From: Lachnospiraceae bacterium
GTDB taxonomy: Bacteria; Bacillota; Clostridia; Lachnospirales; Lachnospiraceae
Reading direction: 5' to 3'
Assembly: GCA_017399445.1 (NCBI GenBank)
Contig: JAFQCM010000076.1
Coordinates: forward strand, 1-45,064
DNA length: 45,064 nucleotides
This document shows, piece by piece, positions 1-8,244 of the stretch; position 1 is the stretch's first letter; the number at the start of each line of letters is the position of its first letter. The notes below the pieces were generated by a model. That model did not search any database and was not told the DNA's origin. It was given only the letters and a program-made list of their open reading frames with translations. Both the position numbers and the translations under genes were made by a program.

Positions 1-479
1 GCAACCAATACACAAATACCAAATGTATGAAGCCATACCTGTCGAAATAACAATTCTGCTTCCTGCCTGCTTAAGACATATTCTTTCTGCATAAGTTCAA
101 TACAGACTTCTACGGTATCACCAAGTTCTTCAATTAATATAGCATAGTTCTGACTTCCATCATGCTCACGCATATACAGCAACTGAAACAGCTTGGGCTC
201 TTTCATGGCAAACTCTATCATCTTCATTCCAATATACTTAAATGCTGGTGTGTAGTTGACAGCATCATGAACATATGATTCAAATTCCCGCATAGCAACT
301 TTCCTTACTTCCTTCTGCAATTCTTCCATGTTCTTAAATGCTGTAAAAATAGGTGAAGATGAAGTTCCGAGTTCCTTACCAAGCTCTCTAGCAACAACCG
401 AATCAATTCCATTCTTTCTTGCCATTTCAAATGCTTTTTCAATAATTTCTTCTCTTGTGTATTTCGCTTTTGGCGGCAT
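1..479 (-). CDS. TetR/AcrR family transcriptional regulator, 3' end cut by window edge
   Basis: About 159 residues are visible and the frame runs off the window without a stop. The N-terminus (MPPKAKYTREEIIEKAFEMA, then a helix-turn-helix around KELGTSSSPIFTAFKN, residues 30-46) is typical of TetR/AcrR one-component repressors, which dimerise on DNA and release it on binding a small ligand. The following ligand domain is divergent, so the inducer cannot be guessed. The ATG at 477-479 is chosen because GAAAGGA lies 8 bases upstream. A promoter and operator-like repeats lie just upstream, which suggests autorepression. The family is clear from the N-terminus; the regulated genes are outside the window or unknown. 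Confidence 0.85.
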   Translation of the reverse strand, partial: MPPKAKYTREEIIEKAFEMARKNGIDSVVARELGKELGTSSSPIFTAFKNMEELQKEVRKVAMREFESYVHDAVNYTPAFKYIGMKMIEFAMKEPKLFQLLYMREHDGSQNYAILIEELGDTVEVCIELMQKEYVLSRQEAELLFRQVWLHTFGICVLV

Positions 480-511
480 ACTCTACATCCTTTCAAACAT
501 TACGAAACTTT

Positions 512-560
512 GTTATGTAACACACGTCTTATTATATAACTTTTCCCCCTATTTTGTCAA
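512..560 (-). promoter_or_regulatory. sigma-A promoter and candidate TetR operator
   Basis: On the minus strand TTGACA (555-560) and TATAAT (531-536) are separated by 18 bases. Near-palindromes GTTATGTAAC (512-521, plus strand) and ATTATATAAC (531-540) sit on and just after the -10. Both resemble GTTATRTAAY, so they are candidate repressor sites. The promoter is seen; the operator role is inferred. Confidence 0.7.
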
Positions 561-801
561 TCTGTTCCAATATATACTTTCTTTTTTCCTTATAGTACAA
601 CAACTTTATGAATACTACTATTTTGTGCAGCAATAAGTATTTTATAATCTTCTTTCATACTAACCTTTCCCAAACTCTTTCCTATCATCATACGACCTAA
701 TATGTGCCTAAAAATAATACTACAAATATTGTAAAACTCGATTATACCCCTATGTAAAGCAAAAGGCTACTCTTGAAAATTTTGTGGTAATATGAATGCA
801 T
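561..801. other. AT-rich intergenic stretch with no recognisable gene
   Basis: Between the TetR promoter and the hcp terminator I see no reading frame with a ribosome binding site, no RNA gene and no repeat. It is simply AT-rich spacer DNA. Confidence 0.5.
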
Positions 802-837
802 AAAGGGAAGAAAATTTTTGAATTTTCTTCCCTTTTT
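802..837. terminator. bidirectional intrinsic terminator downstream of hcp
   Basis: A perfect 15-base-pair stem (802-816 with 821-835) has a 4-base loop. A T-run follows on the plus side (833-837) and a shorter one on the minus side. It sits 53 bases beyond the hcp stop and most likely ends that transcript, although the better T-run is on the plus strand. Confidence 0.75.
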
Positions 838-889
838 CTGGTCATATATCTCTAAATACATATTAAACTTCGATTTAATGTCTTTCTTA

Positions 890-2497
890 TTAAAAACATA
901 ATCCAATCTTCTTTAAATCGTCTTCCGGTGTTGAAATTGGTGCAATACTATACTTCTCCACGAGAAACGCAAGCACATTTGGTGATACAAATGCCGGAAG
1001 AGATGGACCTAACAGAATGTTCTTAATACCTAAGTGCAAAAGTGTCAGCAAGATACAAACTGCCTTTTGTTCATACCAGGAAAGAATCAATGACAACGGA
1101 AGGTCATTTACACCACACTCAAAAGCTTCTGCAAGTGCCACCGCAACTTTTATTGCACTGTAAGCATCATTACACTGTCCCATATCCATAATCCTTGGCA
1201 ATCCGCCAATGCTCTCCAGTTCCAAATCATTAAAACGGTATTTCCCACAGGCAAGAGTTAAAACAATACTATCAGCAGGTGTCTGTTTTACAAATTCGGT
1301 ATAATAGTTACGACCAGGTCTTGCACCATCACAGCCTCCCACAAGGAAGAAATGCTTGATTGCTCCGGATTTGACACCGTTAATCACCTTATCTGCAACG
1401 GACAAGACTGTATTATGACCAAATCCTGTCATTACCTTATTACCACCATTCATTCCGGTAAACTGCATATCTGTTGGATAACCGCCAAGTTCCAATGCCT
1501 TTTCAATTATCGGGGTAAAATCCTTGTCTTCTCCAATATGAACGATTTCCGGATAAGATACCACTTCGGTAGTAAAAACACGGTCTGCATAACTTGCTTT
1601 TGGCGGCATCAGACAATTTGTAGTAAATAGTATCGGTGCTGGAATAGCATCAAATTCCTTTTGCTGATTCTGCCAAGCTGTACCAAAATTTCCTTTTAGG
1701 TGAGCATACTTTTTCAATTCAGGATAACCATGAGCCGGAAGCATTTCACCATGTGTATAGATATGAATCCCCTTATCTTTTGTCTGCTCTAATAGTTGTT
1801 TCAAGTCATATAAATCATGACCAGTGATAACAATAAAAGGACCTTTTTCAACAGTCAGTGGGACTTCAGTAGGTTCAGGATTACCGTAAGTTTCGGTATT
1901 TGCCCTATCAAGCAACTCCATACATTTCAGATTGACTTCACCAACTTCCATTACGATAGGAAGTAATTCATCCATTCCCCAATCATCCATACCGATAGCA
2001 AAAAGAGCCTTATAGAAAAACTTATTTACATCACTGTCCATATACCCCAGCACTACAGCATGATAAGCATAAGCCGCCATACCTCTGATACCAAATAAAA
2101 TCAATGATTTAAGTGAACGTATGTCCTCATAGGCATTCCAAAGTTTTTTCATATCATAGTTGTCGCTTTTGCCACAGTCAGAAGCACAAGTGAAACAATT
2201 TGGAACCAGCTTTTTCTTTTCCTCTTCCACACGCTGAATCAGTTCTGAAATACTATCATCATTGAAATTTACATTAGTAATGGTAGTGAAAAGACTTTCC
2301 AGTACCAATTTATCTATAGCATCAGAAACCACTTCTCCATTTCCATCAATAGCACTTGCAAGTCCAATCAACGCTCCTGTAAGCTCATCCTGAAGTTTTG
2401 CTGTGTCTGCTTTTTTTCCACACACTCCGGCAGCTCCCATACAACCTTTACATCCTGCTGTCTGCTCACACTGAAAACAAAACATTTTATTATCCAT
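890..2497 (-). CDS. hcp: hybrid cluster protein / hydroxylamine reductase
   Basis: This 535-residue protein is a hybrid cluster (prismane) protein, a cytoplasmic iron-sulfur-oxygen enzyme linked to nitric oxide and hydroxylamine detoxification. The N-terminal cubane ligands are visible as C7, C10, C19 and C26 (CX2CX8CX6C spacing, the anaerobe-type arrangement). Later motifs such as TTNCLMPP, GGCDGARPGRNYY and the C-terminal GIKNILLGPSLPAFVSPN are characteristic. The start is ATG 2497, with GGAGG 8 bases upstream; an in-frame TTG at 2512 lies within that binding site and is rejected. It follows the iron-sulfur protein gene by 19 bases, so the two are probably co-transcribed and controlled by the divergent Crp/Fnr gene. 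Confidence 0.95.
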   Translation of the reverse strand: MDNKMFCFQCEQTAGCKGCMGAAGVCGKKADTAKLQDELTGALIGLASAIDGNGEVVSDAIDKLVLESLFTTITNVNFNDDSISELIQRVEEEKKKLVPNCFTCASDCGKSDNYDMKKLWNAYEDIRSLKSLILFGIRGMAAYAYHAVVLGYMDSDVNKFFYKALFAIGMDDWGMDELLPIVMEVGEVNLKCMELLDRANTETYGNPEPTEVPLTVEKGPFIVITGHDLYDLKQLLEQTKDKGIHIYTHGEMLPAHGYPELKKYAHLKGNFGTAWQNQQKEFDAIPAPILFTTNCLMPPKASYADRVFTTEVVSYPEIVHIGEDKDFTPIIEKALELGGYPTDMQFTGMNGGNKVMTGFGHNTVLSVADKVINGVKSGAIKHFFLVGGCDGARPGRNYYTEFVKQTPADSIVLTLACGKYRFNDLELESIGGLPRIMDMGQCNDAYSAIKVAVALAEAFECGVNDLPLSLILSWYEQKAVCILLTLLHLGIKNILLGPSLPAFVSPNVLAFLVEKYSIAPISTPEDDLKKIGLCF

Positions 2498-2516
2498 TTC
2501 TATTTCCTCCAATTAT

Positions 2517-3218
2517 TTAATCTAATATTCTTCCATCTGTAGAGATAGTTACCACTCTCCATGGAATAAATTTACCACTTGCCTGCAATGCTCGTTTTAC
2601 TGCATTCTCAATACCGCCACAACAAGGTACTTCCATACGAGTTACAGTAACGCTCTTGATATTATTGTTTGCGATAATTTGTGTCAGTTTTTCGGTATAA
2701 TCACCTTCATCAAGCTTTGGACAGCCAATTAAGGTGATATGCTTACGGATAAACTCTTGATGAAAGTTACCGTAAGCATATGCACTACAATCAGCAGCGA
2801 CCAGCAGATTTGCTTCTTCGAAATATGGTGCATTTACAGGTACAAGTTTAATCTGCACCGGCCACTGCATAAGCTGGCTTACTACAGATGCTGTGTTTGT
2901 TACACTGCAAGCGGTTTCTTCACGTTTTGTAATTTTTACCTGTGTACCAGGACAACCGCATGGAAGTGTCTGTGCTGATTCTTTCTGCTTAGCAGCAAGA
3001 ACTGCCGCTTCATTGTAAGCAGGTGCTTCTCTTTCTTCAAAAGAAATTGCATTCGTTGGACATGCCGGTAAACAGTCCCCCAAACCATCACAGTAATCCT
3101 CACGGGTAAGCTTTGCCTTTCCATCCACCATTTCAATAGCACCTTCATGACAGGCAGCAGCACAAGCGCCACAGCCATTGCATTTCTCTTCATCAATTTT
3201 TATAATTTTTCTAACCAT
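2517..3218 (-). CDS. ferredoxin-type iron-sulfur protein, first gene of the hcp operon
   Basis: This 233-residue protein begins with a two-cluster ferredoxin domain. The first motif is complete (C13, C16, C19, C23). The second has C43, C49 and C53-Pro, but the usual middle cysteine is replaced by Leu46, so one cluster may be 3Fe-4S or carry a non-cysteine ligand. The remaining 170 residues contain more cysteines (PCGCPGT, CSVT, GCPKLDEGDY, PCCGGIENA) and have no name I can give with confidence. Proteins of this type are often found beside hcp and are plausible electron donors to it. The AGGAG upstream of ATG 3218 supports the start. Confidence 0.85.
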   Translation of the reverse strand: MVRKIIKIDEEKCNGCGACAAACHEGAIEMVDGKAKLTREDYCDGLGDCLPACPTNAISFEEREAPAYNEAAVLAAKQKESAQTLPCGCPGTQVKITKREETACSVTNTASVVSQLMQWPVQIKLVPVNAPYFEEANLLVAADCSAYAYGNFHQEFIRKHITLIGCPKLDEGDYTEKLTQIIANNNIKSVTVTRMEVPCCGGIENAVKRALQASGKFIPWRVVTISTDGRILD

Positions 3219-3281
3219 ACCATTTGCTCCTATCCTTCTATCCTTTTATTTTGAATACATTGATTACACAACTATCAGACA

Positions 3282-3325
3282 GTGAAACTGAATTTCACGT
3301 TACTGTAAACAGTAACAATTTCACT
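3282..3325. promoter_or_regulatory. palindromic operator cluster between hcp operon and Crp/Fnr gene
   Basis: GTTACTGTAAACAGTAAC (3299-3316) has two perfect 8-base arms around 2 bases, the size and symmetry expected for a Crp/Fnr-family site. A second inverted repeat, GTGAAA-5-TTTCAC (3282-3298), abuts it, and a further TTTCAC follows at 3320-3325. The palindrome centre is about 31 bases before TGATAG (3272-3277, minus strand), a possible -10 for the hcp operon, which would suit class II activation. The same palindrome recurs at 41.7 kb, so a dispersed repeat is the alternative reading. Confidence 0.6.
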
Positions 3326-3355
3326 TCTTTAAGAGAAAATGTCAAAGAATGTTCA

Positions 3356-3384
3356 TTGACTTTCTAGTTCTATCATAGTACAAT
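3356..3384 (+). promoter_or_regulatory. sigma-A promoter of the Crp/Fnr regulator
   Basis: TTGACT (3356-3361) and TACAAT (3379-3384) are separated by exactly 17 bases, about 40 bases before the regulator's start codon. The palindrome at 3299-3316 lies about 40 bases upstream of the -35. Confidence 0.7.
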
Positions 3385-3428
3385 AGCAAAAACAATTCGG
3401 TTGTTTTTACAACAGAAAGGAGATGTTT

Positions 3429-4088
3429 ATGAAGAAATATATTCCAATTCTGAGACGGACAAAACTTTTCGCTGGTGTGGGAGAAGGGGAAATCTCTGCA
3501 ATGCTTGGATGTTTGCAGGCAAAACAAGACAGCTATAAAAAAGGGGAATATGTATTCCGACAAGGAGAGTATTTGAATAATATCACCGTTTTGGTTGAAG
3601 GTAGCCTTCATATCCAAAGGGATGATTATTGGGGGAATCGTAGTATTATCAATGTAATCGGTATTGGGGAAATGTTTGGAGAAGCTTATGCTGCACCTGA
3701 CAGTGGAGCACTGCTAAATGATGTCGTAGCGGTTGAGGACAGTACTGTTATCTTCTTTGATGTAAAGAGAATACTGACTGTCTGTTCCTCAGCCTGTAAA
3801 TTTCATTCCATTGTAGTACAAAACTTGTTTTTTGCCATGTCAGAAAAGAACAGAAAACTTGTGCAAAAGCTGGGACATATGTCAAAACGTTCCACAAGAG
3901 AAAAACTGATTTCCTATCTTTCTGAGGAAGCCAAACGCCAGAATAGCGGAACAATTACTATTCCTTTCAATAGGCAGCAACTGGCTGATTTTCTTTCTGT
4001 TGATCGTAGTGCTATGTCTAATGAATTATGTAAGATGCGGGATGAGGGGCTGTTGATGTTTGAGAAAAATAAATTTACATTATTATAG
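3429..4088 (+). CDS. Crp/Fnr family transcriptional regulator, likely controls hcp
   Basis: This 219-residue protein has an N-terminal cyclic-nucleotide-binding-like barrel (about residues 10-120, with YKKGEYVFRQGEYLNN and GIGEMFGEAYA) and a C-terminal winged helix (LADFLSVDRSAMSNELCKMRDEGLL). The N-terminal cysteine set that holds the Fnr oxygen-sensing cluster is absent. Divergent placement from hcp matches HcpR-type regulators, which respond to nitrosative stress; that function is inferred from position. ATG 3429 is preferred over ATG 3423 because AAGGAG ends directly before the latter and lies 6 bases before the former. Confidence 0.85.
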   Translation: MKKYIPILRRTKLFAGVGEGEISAMLGCLQAKQDSYKKGEYVFRQGEYLNNITVLVEGSLHIQRDDYWGNRSIINVIGIGEMFGEAYAAPDSGALLNDVVAVEDSTVIFFDVKRILTVCSSACKFHSIVVQNLFFAMSEKNRKLVQKLGHMSKRSTREKLISYLSEEAKRQNSGTITIPFNRQQLADFLSVDRSAMSNELCKMRDEGLLMFEKNKFTLL

Positions 4089-4121
4089 GCAGAGAGATTT
4101 AGCATCTCTTTCGCTCTGCCT
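4087..4121 (+). terminator. stem-loop terminator of the Crp/Fnr gene
   Basis: GGCAGAG (4088-4094) pairs with CTCTGCC (4114-4120), with an inner AGAT/ATCT pairing. It begins at the stop codon. The T-run is weak (TAATCTT), so termination strength is uncertain. Confidence 0.55.
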
Positions 4122-4162
4122 AATCTTCCACATTCTATTTTCTTTTTAATTTCCATATATAC

Positions 4163-4211
4163 AGAAAGAGAGTTCCCTGCGTGCGTCCACACACAAACAA
4201 ACTCTCTTTCT
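4163..4211. other. 12-base-pair stem-loop with long loop, between converging genes
   Basis: AGAAAGAGAGTT (4163-4174) pairs with AACTCTCTTTCT (4200-4211) around a 25-base loop rich in GTG/CAC. It lies downstream of both the Crp/Fnr gene and nadC. Without a T-run it may be an RNA-end protecting structure rather than a terminator. Confidence 0.5.
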
Positions 4212-4241
4212 ATCTATATTACTTACTTTAAACCTGTTTTC

Positions 4242-5096
4242 TTAATCTATCGGTTTCAAATTCTTCAATGACAAATCCATAATTGGCGCAGAATGTGTTA
4301 ATGCTCCACTAGACACATAGTCTACACCGATATCAATAATATTCTGAATATTTTCCTTTGTTACATTTCCGGAACATTCTGTTTCTGCCTTACCTTTTGT
4401 CAAATCTACTGCTTCCTTCATCATCTCAGGTGTCATATTATCCAACATGATAATATCTGCACCAGCTTCCAAAGCTTCTTTTAACATATCCAAATTTTCT
4501 ACTTCTACTTCAATTTTTCTTACAAATGGAGCATATTCTCTCGCCATTTCTACCGCTTTTTTCACGCCACCTGCTGCTCCAATGTGGTTATCCTTGATTA
4601 AAACACCATCCGATAAATTATATCTGTGGTTGTAGCCACCACCTACTTTTACTGCATATTTTTCAAAAATACGCATATTTGGCGTTGTCTTTCTGGTATC
4701 TAGCAGTTTTGTATTACTTCCTTCCAGCAATTTTGCCACACTATGAGTATACGTTGCAATTCCACTCATTCTCTGTAAATAGTTTAATGCAGTACGTTCT
4801 CCAGAAAGTAATGCACGAATATCTCCTTCCACCACTGCAAGAAGCTGTCCATTTTTTACTTCGTCTCCGTCTTTTACCTGAAAAGTTACCTTTGCAGTAT
4901 CATCTAACAATTCAAATACTCTTTTAAATACATCAAGCCCTGCAATAATTCCGTCCTGTTTACAAATAAGGTCGGCTCTTCCTGCTTTACTTTCTCTCAT
5001 AATGGCATTTGTAGTAACATCTTCACTAGATATATCTTCTCTTAATGCCTGCATAATTAAATTATCTACATTCAACAGTGTTGTGATTGGATTCAT
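4242..5096 (-). CDS. nadC: nicotinate-nucleotide pyrophosphorylase (quinolinate phosphoribosyltransferase)
   Basis: This 284-residue enzyme converts quinolinate and PRPP to nicotinate mononucleotide, CO2 and pyrophosphate, the last step of the de novo NAD branch encoded here. Family motifs are clear: LLSGERTALNYLQRMSGIAT, LDTRKTTPNMR and YNHRYNLSDGVLIKDNHI, which carry the basic phosphate- and carboxylate-binding residues, and IMLDNMTPE near the C-terminus. ATG 5096 is chosen because AAAGGA lies 8 bases upstream; two upstream ATGs lack a spaced binding site. The start lies 35 bases inside the end of nadB, which suggests translational coupling. Confidence 0.95.
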   Translation of the reverse strand: MNPITTLLNVDNLIMQALREDISSEDVTTNAIMRESKAGRADLICKQDGIIAGLDVFKRVFELLDDTAKVTFQVKDGDEVKNGQLLAVVEGDIRALLSGERTALNYLQRMSGIATYTHSVAKLLEGSNTKLLDTRKTTPNMRIFEKYAVKVGGGYNHRYNLSDGVLIKDNHIGAAGGVKKAVEMAREYAPFVRKIEVEVENLDMLKEALEAGADIIMLDNMTPEMMKEAVDLTKGKAETECSGNVTKENIQNIIDIGVDYVSSGALTHSAPIMDLSLKNLKPID

Positions 5097-6417
5097 CTTT
5101 TCCATCCTTTCTGTTTTCTTCTCTGATTGCATTTACAACCAGTTTTCTATTTTCTTCGTTATAGTTTTCTATATCTTTATAAATTTCCATATCTATCTGA
5201 TAGTTTTTGAAAAGTTCTTCCTGACTATCCGTAACCTGATAATCATTCCGTTCTTCCCATTTTTCTATCATATCCAGAACCGCACGTTTTGCAAATACTA
5301 GGCTTTCCAGTAAAGAATTGCTGGCTAAGCGATTGGCTCCATGAACTCCGTTACAGCTGGTTTCCCCTGCCGCATATAAATGTTCCATTGTAGTTTTACT
5401 TACAGAATCCACATGAACACCACCCATAAAATAATGTTGGGAGGGCACTACCGGGATAGGTTCTTTCGTAACATCATACCCTTCTTTCAAACAATGCTGA
5501 TATATATTTGGAAAACGCTGTTTAATATCACAATCCTTTATGGTGCTCATAGAAAGCAACACATACGGCGTCTGATCAATTTCCATTTGTTTATGTATTT
5601 CGTTGGTAAGCAAATCTCTTGGCAGTAATTCGTTTACAAAACGTTCTCCATTTTTATTGTAAAGTACTGCCCCTTCTCCTCTTACAGATTCCGAAATCAA
5701 GAAACGTCTTCCCTTCTTCTTAGAATACAATGTGGTTGGGTGAATCTGCACATAATTTACATGTTCTAATTCTATTCCATGGCGAATGGAAATCGCCAGT
5801 GCATCTCCTGTAAGATGTGGGAAGTTAGTAGAATTATTATAAACACCACCAATACCACCACAAGCCCACAGTACATCATGAGCAAAGACCGGTAAAATAG
5901 TTCCATCCTGCATTCTCACAACAATTCCATCACACCGGTTATCTTTGGAAATGATATCTACCATGGTAGTTTCTGTTAAAATGGTCACATTGGAAAGTTT
6001 CTGTACCTGTGCCAGTAACTTTGTGGTAATCTCTTTCCCGGTAATATCCTCATGGTAAAGGATTCTGGAAGTTGAATGAGCCCCTTCCCTGGTAAATGCC
6101 AGTTCTCCACTCTCCATAGCAAAGTCTACACCATATTCAATTAATTCCTCTATTACAGAACGAGAAGAACGAATCATAATCTCTACCGATTCTTTTCTGT
6201 TTTCATAATGTCCTGCTTTTAAGGTATCTTCAAAAAAACTATCGTAATCATCTTCATCTTTTAAAACACAGATTCCACCTTGAGCTAAAAAAGAATCGCT
6301 TTCTTCTAATGACGCTTTTGTTATCATAAGTACTTTCTTTTCTTTTGGAAGATGTAATGCTGCATAACATCCGGCAACTCCTGTTCCAACAATGATAACA
6401 TCATATTCTTTTTCCAT
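5062..6417 (-). CDS. nadB: L-aspartate oxidase
   Basis: This 451-residue FAD enzyme oxidises L-aspartate to iminoaspartate, which NadA uses at once. The FAD-binding GxGxxG is at residues 11-16 (VGTGVAGCYAA). Further family motifs are AQGGICV, HSTSRILYHEDITG, the VRGEGAVL segment and HYFMGGVHVD, which all belong to the succinate dehydrogenase/aspartate oxidase fold. The C-terminal helical domain is short, as in many clostridial versions. GGGAGG 6 bases before ATG 6417 fixes the start; 19 extra in-frame residues upstream have no binding site. It follows nadA by 46 bases. In an anaerobe the electron acceptor is probably not oxygen (fumarate is the usual candidate). Confidence 0.95.
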   Translation of the reverse strand: MEKEYDVIIVGTGVAGCYAALHLPKEKKVLMITKASLEESDSFLAQGGICVLKDEDDYDSFFEDTLKAGHYENRKESVEIMIRSSRSVIEELIEYGVDFAMESGELAFTREGAHSTSRILYHEDITGKEITTKLLAQVQKLSNVTILTETTMVDIISKDNRCDGIVVRMQDGTILPVFAHDVLWACGGIGGVYNNSTNFPHLTGDALAISIRHGIELEHVNYVQIHPTTLYSKKKGRRFLISESVRGEGAVLYNKNGERFVNELLPRDLLTNEIHKQMEIDQTPYVLLSMSTIKDCDIKQRFPNIYQHCLKEGYDVTKEPIPVVPSQHYFMGGVHVDSVSKTTMEHLYAAGETSCNGVHGANRLASNSLLESLVFAKRAVLDMIEKWEERNDYQVTDSQEELFKNYQIDMEIYKDIENYNEENRKLVVNAIREENRKDGKDESNHNTVECR

Positions 6418-6463
6418 ATTTGCCTCCCAATGGGTTTTACCTTTCTTGTAAGCCCATATTTTC

Positions 6464-7372
6464 CTATTTTGCAAGCTCTAACATTCTAACCAAAGGTGCA
6501 TGTGCTTCTTTTGCAAACTGCTCCTCTAATTTTACTTCAAATGTATTCTTTTCCAAAGAATCTATAATCTTATCCAATGTAATTTTTTTCATATCAGAAC
6601 AAATCAACGTTTCTGCTAATGGGTAAAACTTCTTGTCCGGATTCTGTTTTCTAAGTTCACACATCACGCCAAGTTCTGTTCCGATTATAAATTCTTTCTT
6701 ATCACTTTGTTTTGCATATGTAATAATTCCTGCGGTACTTCCTGCATATTCAGAAAGTTCCACCACTTCTTTTTCGCATTCCGGATGTACTAAAAGTGCT
6801 GCCTGTGGATGTTTTTCTTTTGCCTTTAACACATCTTCTTTGGTTAATTTAGCATGTACCGGACAACATCCGTCATTGAAAATAAATTCTTTTTCCGGTA
6901 CCTGTTCTGCCACATATCTGCCCAAATTCTTATCCGGGATAAAATAAATATATTTGTTTGGAAGTGCCTTTACAATCTTTAATGCATTAGATGAAGTAAC
7001 ACATACATCTGCATTTCTCTTTAACTCTGCATTGGAGTTCACATAGCATACTACAGCAACATCGTCATATTTTTCACGAACTTGTTTAATACTTTCCGCT
7101 GTTGCCATGTGTGCCATAGGACAGTCGGCAGTAGCATCCGGCATTAATACTGTTTTCTTTTGGTTTAGGATTTTTGCACCTTCGCCCATAAAAGATACTC
7201 CACACAAAATAATGGTATCTGCTTCTACCTGAGTTGCTTTTTCACTTAAGAAATAAGAATCTCCAATATAGTCTGCTACTTCATGGATTTCATCATTTAC
7301 ATAATAGTGTGCCATAATCACAGCATTTTTTTCTTTTTTTAGTGTATTAATTTTATCTATTTTTTCTTTCAT
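6464..7372 (-). CDS. nadA: quinolinate synthase
   Basis: This 302-residue 4Fe-4S enzyme condenses iminoaspartate with dihydroxyacetone phosphate to make quinolinate. The three cluster ligands can be placed at C84 (ADCPMAHM), C170 (DGCCPVH) and C258 (ICSDMKK), with spacing like the short thermophile-type enzymes. Other motifs are AHYYVNDEIHEVADYIGDS and a conserved HPEC. GGAGG 5 bases before ATG 7372 gives the start. It is the first gene of nadABC and the operator-covered promoter lies just upstream. The cluster makes it oxygen-sensitive, consistent with an anaerobe. Confidence 0.95.
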   Translation of the reverse strand: MKEKIDKINTLKKEKNAVIMAHYYVNDEIHEVADYIGDSYFLSEKATQVEADTIILCGVSFMGEGAKILNQKKTVLMPDATADCPMAHMATAESIKQVREKYDDVAVVCYVNSNAELKRNADVCVTSSNALKIVKALPNKYIYFIPDKNLGRYVAEQVPEKEFIFNDGCCPVHAKLTKEDVLKAKEKHPQAALLVHPECEKEVVELSEYAGSTAGIITYAKQSDKKEFIIGTELGVMCELRKQNPDKKFYPLAETLICSDMKKITLDKIIDSLEKNTFEVKLEEQFAKEAHAPLVRMLELAK

Positions 7373-7435
7373 TGCAGCCTCCTGCCTTCTAAGTAAATCT
7401 CCTAAAAATCAACATATTTTTAACTAACATGTGGA

Positions 7436-7464
7436 AGTATATCACAAATTGTCACCTATGACAA
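7436..7464 (-). promoter_or_regulatory. nadABC promoter overlapped by a NiaR-like operator
   Basis: On the minus strand TTGTCA (7459-7464) and TATACT (7436-7441) are 17 bases apart. The palindrome TTGTCACCTATGACAA (7449-7464) covers the -35 and part of the spacer. Placement and gene content fit a niacin-responsive NiaR (YrxA) repressor, whose known sites carry TGTCA/TGACA half-sites. The repressor gene is not in this window, so the assignment is inferred. Confidence 0.65.
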
Positions 7465-7477
7465 GAATTAGTAAAGA

Positions 7478-8236
7478 CTATCTGCTTTCTAACTTTCCAA
7501 TAAATTCTTTCACTCTAGTATTTTCTGAATTGAAAATATCTTCCGGCGTTCCTTCTTCCTGAATGTAACCATTTTCCATAAAAATAATTCGCTCGGATAC
7601 TTCTTTTGCAAACTGCATTTCATGGGTTACAATAATCATAGTCATGTGCTCTTTTGCCAGTTCTTTAATTACCTTCAGTACTTCTGTGGTAAGCTCTGGG
7701 TCAAGTGCAGAAGTTGGTTCATCAAAGAACAAAATCTTTGGTTTTAACGCCAATGCCCTTGCAATAGAAACTCTCTGCTGCTGCCCCCCAGATAACTGAT
7801 GTGGATAATAATCTTCCTTATCTCCTAAACCCAGTTTTTTCAAAAGTTCTCTTGCCTCTGTAATTGCCTGTTCCTTTGGCACTTTTAATACAGATACTGG
7901 GGCATCAATAATATTTTTTAACACATTAAAATGAGGAAACAGATTAAAATTTTGGAATACCAGACCATAATATCTGTGAATTTCCTTTAATTCATTGTGG
8001 GCAGCATATACTGCTTTTCCTCCTTCATTCCAGGCTGCTTTTCTTCCTAAATAAGTAAGTTCTCCACTATCAATAGTTTCTAACATGGTTGCACATCTTA
8101 AAATAGTAGATTTACCAGAACCGGAAGGCCCAATAATAGAAACTACTTCGCCTTCTTTTACCTGTATGGAAATATCTTTTAGTACCTCTAAGCCATCAAA
8201 TGTTTTACTTACATGATTCATTTCTAATAAATTCAT
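7478..8236 (-). CDS. polar amino-acid ABC transporter, ATP-binding protein
   Basis: This 252-residue GlnQ-type ATPase powers the importer encoded with the next two genes. Walker A is GPSGSGKST (about 36-44), the signature is LSGGQQQRVSIARAL, Walker B is ILFFDEPTSALDPE, and the switch histidine is in VTHEMQFA. A 14-residue insert before the Q-loop (KAAWNEGGKAVY) is slightly longer than in the enteric enzyme. AGGTGA precedes ATG 8236. The stop lies only 13 bases before the nadA -35, leaving no room for a terminator, so readthrough into nadABC is possible. The exact amino acid carried cannot be read from the sequence. Confidence 0.93.
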   Translation of the reverse strand: MNLLEMNHVSKTFDGLEVLKDISIQVKEGEVVSIIGPSGSGKSTILRCATMLETIDSGELTYLGRKAAWNEGGKAVYAAHNELKEIHRYYGLVFQNFNLFPHFNVLKNIIDAPVSVLKVPKEQAITEARELLKKLGLGDKEDYYPHQLSGGQQQRVSIARALALKPKILFFDEPTSALDPELTTEVLKVIKELAKEHMTMIIVTHEMQFAKEVSERIIFMENGYIQEEGTPEDIFNSENTRVKEFIGKLESR

Positions 8237-8244
8237 ATTGTCAC

